From a bacterium (GTDB lineage: Bacteria; Planctomycetota; SZUA-567): a stretch of DNA of 64,000 nucleotides. The stretch spans positions 62,001-126,000 of the forward strand of contig QKCJ01000049.1 in the NCBI GenBank assembly GCA_003245715.1, in the 5' to 3' direction. Each line of letters opens with the position of its first letter. Positions within the stretch are counted from its first letter, which is position 1. The translations under genes were made by a program, and so were the position numbers. Under the pieces are notes generated by a model. The model was not told where the DNA came from, made no database searches, and saw only the letters and a list, made by a program, of their open reading frames with translations. This document shows positions 34,501-42,870 of the stretch, in pieces.

Positions 34501-35364
34501 CTCTCGCTTCCTCTTCTGACGCACTTTAACCACTGTATTTCGGTTGCGGATATTGCCGGCAAGAAATATTATCTCGACGGCACGATGCAGTTTCAGACCC
34601 TTGACAGTCTGCCTTTTACCGATACCGGCGCAGAGGCCGTTATTATCAGGCCGCAGGGTGCTGAGCGCGTATCGCTGCCGGCGCATGTGCCTGAGACTAA
34701 CAGCTGGCTTGGAACAAGTTCCATTAAAATAGCCTCAACTGGCAATACTGATTTTGAATTCGGTTTTCAGGGAACTGGACAGGTCAGTGTCTTTCTTCGC
34801 TCGTGGTTTCGTAATCCTCAGAGCTGGGACAATGTCTTGCGCGCGATAGCGACCCAGAAGCTTGGGCCGGTTATGGCTGTTGTTGTTGATGATGTTGTCC
34901 TTGATGGTGAAAAGAGCGAGTCGGCGACCTTCCAGGGACGGGTTCGCATCAAGGAATATGCAAAGAAAGAAGGCGATAACATTGTCTTTAAAATACCGGC
35001 GCCGCTGCTTGGCGGAGTGTATGGCAAGGACGGGGCGGTTCCGGAAAAACTGATGGATTTCGCTACGGATTCGGCCCGGTCAACGGAACTTGTTCTGCCG
35101 AGTCTCTTTAATCTTAATCGGCAGATTCGGGTCGAGTGGCCGGAAGGTTGGGAGCTTGCCGAGAAATTTGAGAACCGTGAATTCTCTGCGGATTTTGGTG
35201 AACTCAAGGTCAAATACAGTCTGACTGCCAATATCATGGAATTTGATTTCCAGATGAAACTCAAGAAGATGGTGATTAGTGTTGAGGAGTACTCCGAGTT
35301 CAGGCGTTTCTGCCAGATGGTTGACCGTATTTGCGATTACAGCTACACCCTTGAGAGGAAATGA
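31558..35364 (+). CDS. Exported TPR-DUF3857-transglutaminase protein
   Basis: A 1268-residue exported protein. A signal peptide (MKKILILINLIIACSLLYAG) is followed by TPR-type helix pairs to about residue 640. A DUF3857-type beta domain spans about 660-820 and a transglutaminase-like core about 870-1050. The triad is intact: Cys in FGDCKDKATL (about 941), His in FNHCISVA (about 991) and Asp in KYYLDGTM (about 1006). Relatives are found next to envelope and polysaccharide genes; the substrate is unknown, and cross-linking or proteolysis of envelope proteins is possible. The end overlaps plsY (ATGA). Confidence 0.85.
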   Translation: MKKILILINLIIACSLLYAGEEGAAVAEAESMPAISGAERDSLLDEAEKYELRGERYSAQTEYESALAAVMQRISDNKEPEYNSALAEFVIEKILEISSFTCENAQALESLQHAVAGKDLLAFLRRRVDMAQIELYMRLGEGGKAGEVAASAGVVRDWFFNLYSENNESKGSIGAGVFHKITSPSGVVEPDVFINDSRLHSLIASTVIVNSSDKPVEVSLKVDSRSAFKLSVNGIEAAGDNIYRERLEEVKVVSFSIKPGKSLVQLKFPAEREKETAFRVCLYVSEAELKKQLTFLEKAQLVEEAIKTLSTDKPAMLRTNLQVLTVDPGASRIFASLVKVNVKDYRAAYYLGYLLSRRQLLGRHSTAPGQLLMQAAKGDKSSGIYFLALARANDQSGRARPDRDENMRRLSLQKVIEIMPESVSALTDLARYYMDSVGSLEKADNFLKLALKNNPQSVEANLALADLYRKRGWGARAYSLLAEVAKRNPVIGKLRLFEGELALQFSQVGLALDSMEQAYKSDRTDIGAFTRYAGQLHSSGKSDNWLAAVNSYRTLFPYDVAPLVDLIEYYLRENDFIKAQEYLAVLGGINSESGDFLRLSGNLAQLKGDEKKALEYYKKANQADTSDVSLRDYLAYKGVTEPSPLTDIASIADYAGEFSYFKAQPGDERVYLLDEQVDELYADTTKSRSHNSVIRILDDTGAQKTRRTPIWYDGEYEDVKVLLAQVHHTNGTSSTAQTVPISRSGDKQVVLVVFPALVKGDIVELKYTISQLKPDFFGEYFGDIHIFKKFDPVLRARYVLITPKKRDIYFHILNGAPEPKVDKDGDKVVRSWQMSNLESMAAEPFMPRLAALSPVVQVSTFKDWDTLAKWYWNLIKDQNITNAEISEKVKELTAGVQTDREKLAAIYDWVIKNVRNNAWEFGVHGYKPYNAGAIFTRRFGDCKDKATLINVMAREAGIDAWPLLLRSVDPSEPASGRTAEDLSLPLLTHFNHCISVADIAGKKYYLDGTMQFQTLDSLPFTDTGAEAVIIRPQGAERVSLPAHVPETNSWLGTSSIKIASTGNTDFEFGFQGTGQVSVFLRSWFRNPQSWDNVLRAIATQKLGPVMAVVVDDVVLDGEKSESATFQGRVRIKEYAKKEGDNIVFKIPAPLLGGVYGKDGAVPEKLMDFATDSARSTELVLPSLFNLNRQIRVEWPEGWELAEKFENREFSADFGELKVKYSLTANIMEFDFQMKLKKMVISVEEYSEFRRFCQMVDRICDYSYTLERK

Positions 35365-35990
35365 TGGTTCTGGCAGGTCAGACGGGGCAATTATTTGGCT
35401 TTTCACTCGAGCAGTACAGTTACATTTTTCTGTGTTTTCTCGGGGCATATCTCATTGGTTGCCTTAATTTTGGATATTATGTTGTGCGCTTTTGCGGTAA
35501 GGGTGATGTGCGCCGAAGCGGCAGCGGAAATGCCGGGGCAACCAACGCCGGCCGCGTTCTGGGTAAAAAATGGTTTGTCCTTATTTCGGTGCTTGACGGG
35601 CTTAAAGGACTGATCGTCACACTTGTAGCATCTTTTATACTCTGGCCGGGGCATGGGCAGAGTGATAAGACATATCTGGTGATCACTGTTTTATTTTTCT
35701 GTATCCTGGGGCATATTTTTCCCTTTCAATTAGGTTTTCAAGGCGGGCGTGGTATGGCAACGCTTATCGGAGGTCTGGTTGGCCTTAATTGTCTGCTTCT
35801 GGCCGCTTTTGTCGCTACGCAAGTTGTCGTTTGGGCGATGACCAGGCGCGCTAATTTCAGTGCGATTATTGCCTTGGGGCTTATGCCTTTTGCGGCGCTG
35901 GTTCTTTATGGTAATACGTATAGTCTTGTTGCTATTGTTGTTATATCAATCCTAATGATTTATAAATACCGCAAATATTTCTTTAGCTGA
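35361..35990 (+). CDS. plsY: Glycerol-3-phosphate acyltransferase PlsY family protein
   Basis: A 209-residue membrane enzyme. It has the three PlsY motifs: LIGCLNFGYYV, SGNAGATNAGRVLG and FPFQLGFQGGRGMAT. In the family the last is normally GGKGVAT; here Arg replaces Lys. PlsY transfers an acyl group from acyl-phosphate to glycerol-3-phosphate, starting phospholipid synthesis. The ATG overlaps the stop of the previous gene, with GAGAGGAA before it, so translation is likely coupled to the transglutaminase protein. Confidence 0.85.
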   Translation: MMVLAGQTGQLFGFSLEQYSYIFLCFLGAYLIGCLNFGYYVVRFCGKGDVRRSGSGNAGATNAGRVLGKKWFVLISVLDGLKGLIVTLVASFILWPGHGQSDKTYLVITVLFFCILGHIFPFQLGFQGGRGMATLIGGLVGLNCLLLAAFVATQVVVWAMTRRANFSAIIALGLMPFAALVLYGNTYSLVAIVVISILMIYKYRKYFFS

Positions 35991-36028
35991 TTTTTCGACA
36001 AAATGGTATTAATTTTCGGCTCTAGTTC

Positions 36029-36056
36029 TGGACAACCATCTTTAATTAGCTATAAT
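36029..36056 (+). promoter_or_regulatory. Candidate tpiA promoter
   Basis: TGGACA, 16 bases, TATAAT, about 66 bases ahead of tpiA. Confidence 0.55.
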
Positions 36057-36121
36057 TTTCTCGAAATATAAAAAACAAATCAGTTTTGCTTTTTGGTGAT
36101 TTTATTTAACAGGAGAATATT

Positions 36122-36877
36122 GTGAGAAAACCTTACATCTGCGGTAACTGGAAGCTCAACAAGACTATTGCTGAAGCTGTTGATTTTGTAAATACCCTCA
36201 AGGGTGAGATCGCTGGAATTAACGACGTTGAAGTCGGTATCGGCGCACCTTTCACCTGTCTTTCAGCTCTTTCAGACGCTTGCAAGGGCACTAACATCGC
36301 ATCAGGCGCTGAAGACTGCTACTGGGAAGAGTCAGGCGCTTTCACCGGTGAAGTTGCTCCTTCAATGATTAAGGACGCTGGCTGCTCATTTGTTATCATC
36401 GGCCACTCAGAACGCCGTCAGTTCTTCGGTGAAACAAACGAGACTGTTAACAAGAAGGTCAAGGCTGCTCTTGCTGCCGGACTGCAGGCTATTGTCTGTG
36501 TTGGCGAAATGCTTGAAGAACGCAAGGCTGGCAAGGCTAACGACGTTGTAAAAGATCACATCGTTGGCGGTCTTGAAGGTCTCAGCGCTGAGCAGATGAA
36601 GAACGTTGTTATCGCTTATGAGCCGGTATGGGCGATTGGTACAGGCGAAACCGCAACACCAGCTCAGGCTCAGGAAATCCACGCTTTTGCCCGTTCAGTC
36701 CTCAAGGACATGTTCGGTGAAGTTGTTGCTGAAGCTACCCGTATTCAGTACGGTGGTTCAGTTAAGCCTGACAACGTCAAGGAACTGATGGCTTGTGCAG
36801 ACGTTGACGGCGCACTGGTTGGCGGCGCTGCCCTCAAGCCAGATTCATTCGCTGCACTCGTTAAATTTAAGGCATAG
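36122..36877 (+). CDS. tpiA: Triosephosphate isomerase
   Basis: A 251-residue enzyme that interconverts dihydroxyacetone phosphate and glyceraldehyde 3-phosphate. Catalytic residues are Lys11 in GNWKLNKT, His95 in IIGHSERRQ and Glu167 in AYEPVWAIGTG. It starts at GTG with AGGAGAATATT upstream. Its codon use (AAG, GCT, CTC, TCA in runs) is more biased than that of its neighbours, as expected for a strongly expressed gene. It is the first gene of its transcript and is followed by a strong terminator. Confidence 0.97.
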   Translation: MRKPYICGNWKLNKTIAEAVDFVNTLKGEIAGINDVEVGIGAPFTCLSALSDACKGTNIASGAEDCYWEESGAFTGEVAPSMIKDAGCSFVIIGHSERRQFFGETNETVNKKVKAALAAGLQAIVCVGEMLEERKAGKANDVVKDHIVGGLEGLSAEQMKNVVIAYEPVWAIGTGETATPAQAQEIHAFARSVLKDMFGEVVAEATRIQYGGSVKPDNVKELMACADVDGALVGGAALKPDSFAALVKFKA

Positions 36878-36919
36878 TTATATTTTCCCTTGCCTGCTGA
36901 GTGATTTTAGGTAAAATTC

Positions 36920-36963
36920 CAGTAGTGACGCTGAAACCGGCGTCACTACTGTTTTATTTATAT
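36920..36963 (+). terminator. Strong Rho-independent terminator after tpiA
   Basis: Perfect 12-base arms CAGTAGTGACGC and GCGTCACTACTG around an 8-base loop, then TTTTATTTATAT. Confidence 0.9.
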
Positions 36964-36996
36964 CCCGTATTGTCTTGCTATATATGGAGTTTACAA

Positions 36997-37425
36997 GTGA
37001 TTTACCTTCTGGGCGTCTTATTCTTTGTTTTTGCTTTTCTGCTTATCGCTGTTATCCTTCTTCAGGAAGGCAAGGGCGGTGGTCTTGCTGCGATGAGCGG
37101 CGCGATGACTGATAGTGTCATGGGGGCAAAAAACCCGATGCGAAAGATCACGGTTTATCTCTTTGTCGGCTTTGTTGCGCTGATCTTGGGGCTTAATGTT
37201 TATATTAACCGTCAGAGCAGTGTTGAGCTTGCTCCTGGTCTGACTCCGGATATTCCTGCTGTTGAGTCTCCGGCTCAGAAAGCTGAGGACGCGGTCAAGG
37301 CTGTTGAGAAGGCTGAAGGTGAGAAACCTGCCGCCACGGAAAATGCTGCCGCAACCGAAGCAAAGCCTGCTGAAAATGCTTCTGGTACTGATAAAAAACA
37401 GGAGGCGGCACCGGCTGCCAAATAG
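36997..37425 (+). CDS. secG: Protein translocase subunit SecG
   Basis: A 142-residue protein starting at GTG with TGGAG eight bases upstream. It has the SecG pattern of two membrane helices with LLQEGKGGGLAAMSG between them (ILLQEGKGGGLAA is diagnostic) and a second helix LFVGFVALILGLNVYI. After the second helix comes a 70-residue Ala/Glu/Lys-rich tail (AEDAVKAVEKAEGEK), longer than in the usual 75-110-residue protein. It assists SecYEG transport. The longer frame from 36901 lacks a ribosome site. Confidence 0.88.
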   Translation: MIYLLGVLFFVFAFLLIAVILLQEGKGGGLAAMSGAMTDSVMGAKNPMRKITVYLFVGFVALILGLNVYINRQSSVELAPGLTPDIPAVESPAQKAEDAVKAVEKAEGEKPAATENAAATEAKPAENASGTDKKQEAAPAAK

Positions 37426-37473
37426 GTCTGTTGTGGCAGATATCCTGACGTTATTCTCTGAGGAGTTGATTTT

Positions 37474-38709
37474 ATGGCTGATAACCTTAAAAATAGTCCA
37501 TACGTCGCCGTAAAGGTCAACTGTCCTGTTTGTGAGAAGGAAATTGTTCAGCGCTACGTAAAGAGTAAGTTTTACCAGCCTGTTGATATTGAAAAAGACC
37601 ATCATGTCCAGACCTACAAATGGGTTGATGAGCAGTATAACCACATTCGTCCCGAGAATTATTATATTTGGTATTGTCCGTTTTGCCATTTTGCTGATGA
37701 GAACGATGTCTTTCGCGGCAAGATTGACCCGATGTGGAAGGGACGTCTGGATTTTATCGCGGAAAAGATCTTAAAAGCCGGCAAGGATACTGAGGGCTTT
37801 CAGGCAAAGGTTGGCAATGAAATTGACATTACCCGCGAGCTGATTGTAACTGAGCAGGCGATTCTGAGCCATCTTCTGGCCTGTTATATCCAGGAATCAT
37901 TTCTTACAACCAATAACCGGATGCCGCATAAGGCTTCCCGTTTTTTTCTGCGTCTTGCCTGGCTTTACCGTGAGAGGGCGACTCTGGGGTCTGACGGAAG
38001 TTTTACGCCGGGTCAGTATCTTTCCTTTGGTGATTTTCTTAATGCCCTGAAATATATCTGGCCTGAGATGCCGCTCAATGAGAACGACGCATTACGTTCT
38101 GCGTCTGTATATTATGTCGATCTGCTTAATCAGAGCGGCAAGGATGATGACATTAAAAAAGAGATTACCCTGATGTTTTTGCTGCTTGATCTTTTCCGCC
38201 GTACAGGTGATCTAGACGAAGCTTACGGGTATGTGCGCAGTATCTTTACTCTGGCGATGAAACGGCGGCAGGCAACCAAGACCATGCTTGATAAGGGCGT
38301 ACACAGCGGCCAGCTTTCCGCGCAGCAGATTGAGCAGATGCAGGGACTGATAACCTGGCTGACAAACGCCATTGATGATGCGTCTTCCGAGGGGGATGCG
38401 GTCAATGAAGCGATTTTCTGGAAAGAGTATGAAAGCGCACGTGATATTGCTTTGACGTGCAATCCGATGTTGCCGACCAAGGTTGTTGAGGTTCTGCGTG
38501 AGAAGGAGTTTCACGAGATCACTGCGCGTAAGGTTGCGAATATGTGCCGCCCACCCAAGGGCAAGAAAGTTGCTACCGATCTGCCTACGCTTGAGGTCTT
38601 ACGCGAAAAAGATCGCCAGATGAAGCAGGCAAGGATGTCTCAAAGCAGCGCCGATGAGCAACAAGAGCAAGAAGGGACTCCGGAGTCGGGTGATTCCGGT
38701 GCTAATTAA
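37474..38709 (+). CDS. DUF2225 protein with Cys-rich N-terminus
   Basis: A 411-residue soluble protein. Two CxxC pairs lie in the N-terminal region (VNCPVCEKEIVQ, WYCPFCHFAD), suited to zinc, as in DUF2225. A helical TPR-like region follows and a Gln/Glu/Ser-rich tail closes the protein. The function is unknown. It lies between secG and yicC, apparently in one transcript. Confidence 0.75.
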   Translation: MADNLKNSPYVAVKVNCPVCEKEIVQRYVKSKFYQPVDIEKDHHVQTYKWVDEQYNHIRPENYYIWYCPFCHFADENDVFRGKIDPMWKGRLDFIAEKILKAGKDTEGFQAKVGNEIDITRELIVTEQAILSHLLACYIQESFLTTNNRMPHKASRFFLRLAWLYRERATLGSDGSFTPGQYLSFGDFLNALKYIWPEMPLNENDALRSASVYYVDLLNQSGKDDDIKKEITLMFLLLDLFRRTGDLDEAYGYVRSIFTLAMKRRQATKTMLDKGVHSGQLSAQQIEQMQGLITWLTNAIDDASSEGDAVNEAIFWKEYESARDIALTCNPMLPTKVVEVLREKEFHEITARKVANMCRPPKGKKVATDLPTLEVLREKDRQMKQARMSQSSADEQQEQEGTPESGDSGAN

Positions 38710-38735
38710 ACCATAAAAAATACGGCAGGTACTAT

Positions 38736-39617
38736 ATGAGCGCGATAATGAGTATGACGGGGTTTGGCTGTGGTGATGCTGAGAATGAAAATTCTTCAGT
38801 TCGTATTGATATCAAGTCAGTCAATCACCGGGGGCAGAAGATTAATGTCCGCAGCCGTCCCGGTTTGGGGCCGTTTGAGAAAAATCTGCGCGATCAGGTC
38901 AGTGCGAGGCTTTCCCGGGGGGCTATTGATATAAATGTTACCGTCATGCGCAAGTTCTCGCTTGAACAGGCTCCGATGCTTGAAGAGCTTGCAACGTCTG
39001 CTGTTGAAACAATACGCCATCTGGCGGCAAAGCTGAATCTTTCGGGGGAGGTGATGGCTAGTGACCTTGTCCATATTCCGGGGCTTTTTGAGACTGGTGT
39101 TACTGAGTTGGTTGATGAGAGTGAGTGGTTACTCCTTGAGAAGGCGACTGCTGTTGCGCTTGAGCAGATGGAGCAGATGCGTTCTGATGAGGGGCGTGCC
39201 ACGGCGGAGCGGCTGCTTGAGATTGTTCAGCCGGTTGAGGATTTCCGTATTGCAGCGACTGCGCGTGCGCCGGAAGTCGTTGAGCGCCAGCGCAAGAAGC
39301 TCAGAGACCGCCTTGCCGAACTTGAGGTTGTGCGCAGTGCCGATGAGCAGGCGCTTGAGCGTGAGCTGGTGTTCTTTGCTGACAGGGTTGACATCAACGA
39401 AGAGATGGACAGGCTTACCTCTCATGTTGAGCAGTTCCGTGCTGCGATTAACAGCGGTGGCGAGATTGGTAAAAAGCTCGAGTTTCTCGGTCAGGAGATG
39501 TTGCGTGAGGTTAACACTACAGCGAGCAAAGCTAATGATGTTGAGATAACCCGCCAGGCTGTCGAAGCGAAAATGGCTGTTGAGAAGATTAAAGAGCAGT
39601 CGGCGAATCTGGAGTAG
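38736..39617 (+). CDS. yicC: YicC/YloC family endoribonuclease
   Basis: A 293-residue protein. It starts with MSMTGFG and has VRIDIKSVNHRG, then the C-terminal DUF1732 signature GKKLEFLGQEMLREVNT and VEITRQAVEAKMAVEKIKEQ. E. coli YicC and B. subtilis YloC have been reported as endoribonucleases. It lies in the common yicC-gmk neighbourhood, here with a small membrane gene between. Confidence 0.92.
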   Translation: MSAIMSMTGFGCGDAENENSSVRIDIKSVNHRGQKINVRSRPGLGPFEKNLRDQVSARLSRGAIDINVTVMRKFSLEQAPMLEELATSAVETIRHLAAKLNLSGEVMASDLVHIPGLFETGVTELVDESEWLLLEKATAVALEQMEQMRSDEGRATAERLLEIVQPVEDFRIAATARAPEVVERQRKKLRDRLAELEVVRSADEQALERELVFFADRVDINEEMDRLTSHVEQFRAAINSGGEIGKKLEFLGQEMLREVNTTASKANDVEITRQAVEAKMAVEKIKEQSANLE

Positions 39618-39619
39618 GA

Positions 39620-39847
39620 ATGCTTTTTGAATCATTATGTGTTTTTCTGGCATCTTTTTCCTTTGGGCTTGTGATGTTTGCTCTGGGGCAGGTTCTGATG
39701 CTTGTGCTTCCCGGTTGTCCGGGTGAAGAGGTGACGCTCAGGCAGTTTCCGGCGCTGGGTTGGAAGCCGTTGCTGACTCTGGCATTGGTCGCGGTAATTC
39801 TGGCGGTTGTCTGTGCTTTGATGCCGCTGTATCACTGGTTTGGATAA
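39620..39847 (+). CDS. Small two-helix membrane protein
   Basis: A 75-residue protein with two membrane helices (VFLASFSFGLVMFALGQVLM and LLTLALVAVILAVVCALMPL). It starts two bases after the yicC stop with GGAG overlapping that stop, so it is translationally tied to yicC and lies ahead of gmk. No family is recognised. Confidence 0.7.
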   Translation: MLFESLCVFLASFSFGLVMFALGQVLMLVLPGCPGEEVTLRQFPALGWKPLLTLALVAVILAVVCALMPLYHWFG

Positions 39848-39888
39848 ATTATAAACACAATAATAAATAAATCGAAGTAAGGTCGAAC

Positions 39889-40539
39889 ATGGATAAAAGA
39901 GGTCTACTTGTTGTTCTTTCAGGCCCGGCAGGCAGTGGTAAAAGTTCTATTGCTGAGGAGATGATTAAGCGTTCAAACGGTGAGGTTTGTCGGGTTATCA
40001 CAGCGACTACCCGCGCGCCCAGACCTGGTGAACGTGATGGACGGGACTATATATTCATGCCGCGCGATCAATTTATCGATGGCCTTTCCGAGAATGAGTT
40101 TGTTGAGCATAATGTGTTTAACAATAATTACTATGGCACTCCGCGCTCTGTGCTTGATTCTCTGCTGGTAAGAAAAAAGGTTGTTCTGCTGGTTGTTGAT
40201 GTTAATGGCGGTAAAGCAATAAAGCGTGACTATCCTTCCTGCCTGCGTATTTTTGTCCTTCCTCCAAGTGATGAAATTCTCCGCCATCGTCTGAGCAAGC
40301 GCGGTACCGAGTCGAAAGAGGATGTCGAGGCCAGACTTTCCATTGCTGAAAAAGAGATCGAAAGTCTTGAGGAGTACGACCATCTGGTGATAAATGACGA
40401 TCTGGATCTGGCGGTTCTGGATGCGATCACAATTCTTAAAGTAGCCAGGATTCACCACATCCGTGGTGGAGAGCTGGCTGCCTGGCGTGAGAACAAATAT
40501 GAAAGCTGGCACAGTAAAAGAAACCCTGCAGATTTCTGA
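39889..40539 (+). CDS. gmk: Guanylate kinase
   Basis: A 216-residue enzyme making GDP from GMP and ATP. The P-loop GPAGSGKSS spans residues 12-20, ATTRAPRPGERDGRDYIF is the GMP-binding region and LSKRGTESKEDVEARLS is the lid. It is longer than E. coli Gmk by a short tail. It overlaps the next gene by 41 bases. Confidence 0.95.
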   Translation: MDKRGLLVVLSGPAGSGKSSIAEEMIKRSNGEVCRVITATTRAPRPGERDGRDYIFMPRDQFIDGLSENEFVEHNVFNNNYYGTPRSVLDSLLVRKKVVLLVVDVNGGKAIKRDYPSCLRIFVLPPSDEILRHRLSKRGTESKEDVEARLSIAEKEIESLEEYDHLVINDDLDLAVLDAITILKVARIHHIRGGELAAWRENKYESWHSKRNPADF

Positions 40540-41434
40540 GAGCAGGAAGAACGCCGCAATTATCCTCAACCCTGCTGCCGGCAGGGCTAATGGCATGGCT
40601 GTAGCCAAAGAGTTGTGCGCCCACCTTGATAGTTTTCAGGTCAATTATACCCTGTTTCAGACAGACCGCCCCGATCATGCCCGGGAAATAGCCGCGTTTT
40701 CACTTGAGGGTTTTGATGTGGTTGCCGGTATTGGCGGCGACGGTACGATCAACGAAATAATAAACGGCCTTGCAGACAGTCGCAGTGAAATCCCGCTTCT
40801 TCCGGTTGCGGCCGGGACGGCCAATGTGGTTTCAAAAGAGTTGGGGCTTCCAACGGATTTTCGCAAGCTTGCGCTTCTAATCAAAGACTCACCGGTGAAA
40901 AAGATTGATCTTGGTATTGTTGGTAACCGGCGCTTTGTGATGTGTGCGGGGGTCGGGTTTGATGCCAATATTGTGCGTGAAGTCAGTAAAAAACGTGGCG
41001 CGGCAGGCATTACCATGCTCAGTTATGTTGTCCCGTTTCTCAAAGAGCTTTTTACTTATTCCTTCCCTAGACTTGAAGTTGTCGTCGACGGGCAGACGGT
41101 CTGTGATGATGCGACGTTTGTGGTTGTGGGTAATATGCGTCAATATGGCGGGCCGTTTGGTTTCTTCAACGACGCTGAGGTGGATGACGGCTTGTTTGAG
41201 GTCTGTTGCTTCCGGGGCAGAAGCTGGCTCTCACTACTGAAGCTTGGTGTTGTAACTTTCTTTAAAACTTTGGCCGATTCTGATTCTCATCCGATTCTAA
41301 AAGGCTCGGCTATTACCGTTCATTCAAAGTCGGCGATCGCGACGCAGCTTGATGGTGACTGCGGTGGTGAGACTCCTGCCGCGTTTAAGGTGCTGCCGAA
41401 GGCTGTGAGTTTTTGTATCCCTGCCGCCGAGTGA
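40499..41434 (+). CDS. Diacylglycerol kinase / YegS-type lipid kinase family protein
   Basis: A protein of about 311 residues. The ATP-binding signature is ILNPAAGRA and GIGGDGTINEIINGL; VAAGTANVVSKELGLP follows, and the C-terminal beta domain has the family pattern. Family members phosphorylate diacylglycerol, sphingosine-like or related lipids. The start is ATG 40499 inside gmk in another frame; an earlier ATG at 40463 is in frame but less likely. No further gene follows on this strand before the convergent rluD. Confidence 0.85.
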   Translation: MKAGTVKETLQISESRKNAAIILNPAAGRANGMAVAKELCAHLDSFQVNYTLFQTDRPDHAREIAAFSLEGFDVVAGIGGDGTINEIINGLADSRSEIPLLPVAAGTANVVSKELGLPTDFRKLALLIKDSPVKKIDLGIVGNRRFVMCAGVGFDANIVREVSKKRGAAGITMLSYVVPFLKELFTYSFPRLEVVVDGQTVCDDATFVVVGNMRQYGGPFGFFNDAEVDDGLFEVCCFRGRSWLSLLKLGVVTFFKTLADSDSHPILKGSAITVHSKSAIATQLDGDCGGETPAAFKVLPKAVSFCIPAAE

Positions 41435-41452
41435 TTGCTAAAATACTTTTTC

Positions 41453-42442
41453 TCAGACCGAAAAGTTTTCCGGCAATTGCAGACCTGTAGCAGCGATCGC
41501 GGCGATTATATCCTGCGCAAGAGGTGCGTGAAAGGTTATTCGTTCTCCGCTATCAGGGTGGTCGATAGTGAGCGTGTGCGCGTGTAAAGCCTGACGGGTA
41601 ATTACCTGGTTATGGTCAGACTTTTTGCCGTTAAGTTCACCAAAGCTGAGGCTGTTTTCCCTGCCGTACTCCGCATCGCAGATAATCGGGCAGCCAATGG
41701 ATTTCAGGTGAACACGTATCTGGTGCGTCCGTCCGGTCTTTATGTCACAGTCAAAGACTGAAAAATTATCATTGCCTGCCAACAGCGTGAAGTAGGTCAG
41801 CGAGTAGCGTCCACCGTTATCCATTAACGTCATTTTTTTGCGGTCATTGTTGCTGCGGCCGATATTGCCCTCAACCTTGATATTAGGTTTGAAGGGTCTA
41901 CCGTGCGAGAGGGCGATGTAATGCTTCTCAGTTGTGCGGGACGCGAATTGTTCAACAAGGTTTTGATGAGCAGTGTTGCTCTTGGCGCAGACAATACAGC
42001 CGCTGGTGTCACGGTCAAGGCGGTGGACTATACCCGGGCGCAGTTCCCCGCCAATGCCTGAAAGATCGTTGCAGTGGTGGAGCAGGGCGTTTACGAGTGT
42101 GCCCTTTTCATGGCCAGGTGATGGATGGACAACGAGTCCGGACTGTTTGTTGAGTACAATAATTTCGCTGTCTTCATATAAGACGTCAAGGGCGATATCT
42201 TCAGGTTCGGCGGACATCTCAACAAGTTCGGGGATATTGAGGGTTATTTCTTCGCCGGCTTTTACCTTGCGCGAAGCTTTGGTTTTATTGCCGTTTATCG
42301 TGACATGATCGTCGTCAATAAGTTTGCGGATAAAGCTGCGGGAGATGTCTGGTGTTTGAGCTGACAGAAACAGATCAAGGCGAATACCGGAAGTATCCGC
42401 CTTGAATTGGTAAGTTTCAGTAATTGTATCGGTGTAGCGCAT
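41453..42442 (-). CDS. RluD-type 23S rRNA pseudouridine synthase family protein
   Basis: A 329-residue enzyme. An S4 domain lies at the N-terminus (RLDLFLSAQTPDISRSFIRK), then the catalytic motif HRLDRDTSGC with nucleophile Asp145, then RTHQIRVHLKSIG. Homologues modify uridines of 23S rRNA helix 69. Its ATG overlaps the previous stop by one base (TGATG), so it belongs to the floA transcript. Confidence 0.9.
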   Translation of the reverse strand: MRYTDTITETYQFKADTSGIRLDLFLSAQTPDISRSFIRKLIDDDHVTINGNKTKASRKVKAGEEITLNIPELVEMSAEPEDIALDVLYEDSEIIVLNKQSGLVVHPSPGHEKGTLVNALLHHCNDLSGIGGELRPGIVHRLDRDTSGCIVCAKSNTAHQNLVEQFASRTTEKHYIALSHGRPFKPNIKVEGNIGRSNNDRKKMTLMDNGGRYSLTYFTLLAGNDNFSVFDCDIKTGRTHQIRVHLKSIGCPIICDAEYGRENSLSFGELNGKKSDHNQVITRQALHAHTLTIDHPDSGERITFHAPLAQDIIAAIAATGLQLPENFSV

Positions 42443-42870
42443 CAGTAATCAAAACCTCGAAAAGCTCGCGGCGGACCGAGGATCTCGGCTAGAACAATCG
42501 CATCCTGAACATTGTGTTTATTCTTCTTCAGGAAGTTAGTATAGCGATTATTCCCGCCTTTGGCAACAGTTTTGAGTTTTTCCTTTTTTGCCTGTTCGGC
42601 TTTTTCTGCTTCAAGCTTTTCGCGGCTAATTTTTTCAAGATGCTGTTGCTGCTTTTTCTGGCGCAGTTTTTCCTGACGGATTTCCGTTTCATCGAGTTGC
42701 TCTGAGATTATTTTGTTTGCAGAAACATTAGGACGCGAATATGAAGCACAGATTTCCTGTGCCGTTTTTCCGCTGCGCGGATGCTCTTCAGGCGAAAAAG
42801 CATTCTCGGCAACCTCAGAGAGTTGACGGAGGAATTCACCAAAGCTGCGGTCTTTGTGTTGGACGCCCAT
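42442..42870 (-). CDS. Lys/Glu-rich coiled-coil protein of unknown function
   Basis: A 142-residue highly charged protein. The middle is a coiled coil (KLRQKKQQQHLEKISREKLE), and the end (RYTNFLKKNKHNVQDAIVLA, EILGPPRAFRGFDY) is unlike low-complexity filler. The ATG overlaps the floA stop (TAATG) and the stop overlaps the rluD ATG, so all three are coupled. No family is recognised. Confidence 0.7.
   Translation of the reverse strand: MGVQHKDRSFGEFLRQLSEVAENAFSPEEHPRSGKTAQEICASYSRPNVSANKIISEQLDETEIRQEKLRQKKQQQHLEKISREKLEAEKAEQAKKEKLKTVAKGGNNRYTNFLKKNKHNVQDAIVLAEILGPPRAFRGFDY

Noticed and set aside
33850-34686. 278-residue antisense ORF inside the transglutaminase gene
   Set aside because: Shadow of a gene with intact catalytic motifs; no domain and no start signal.
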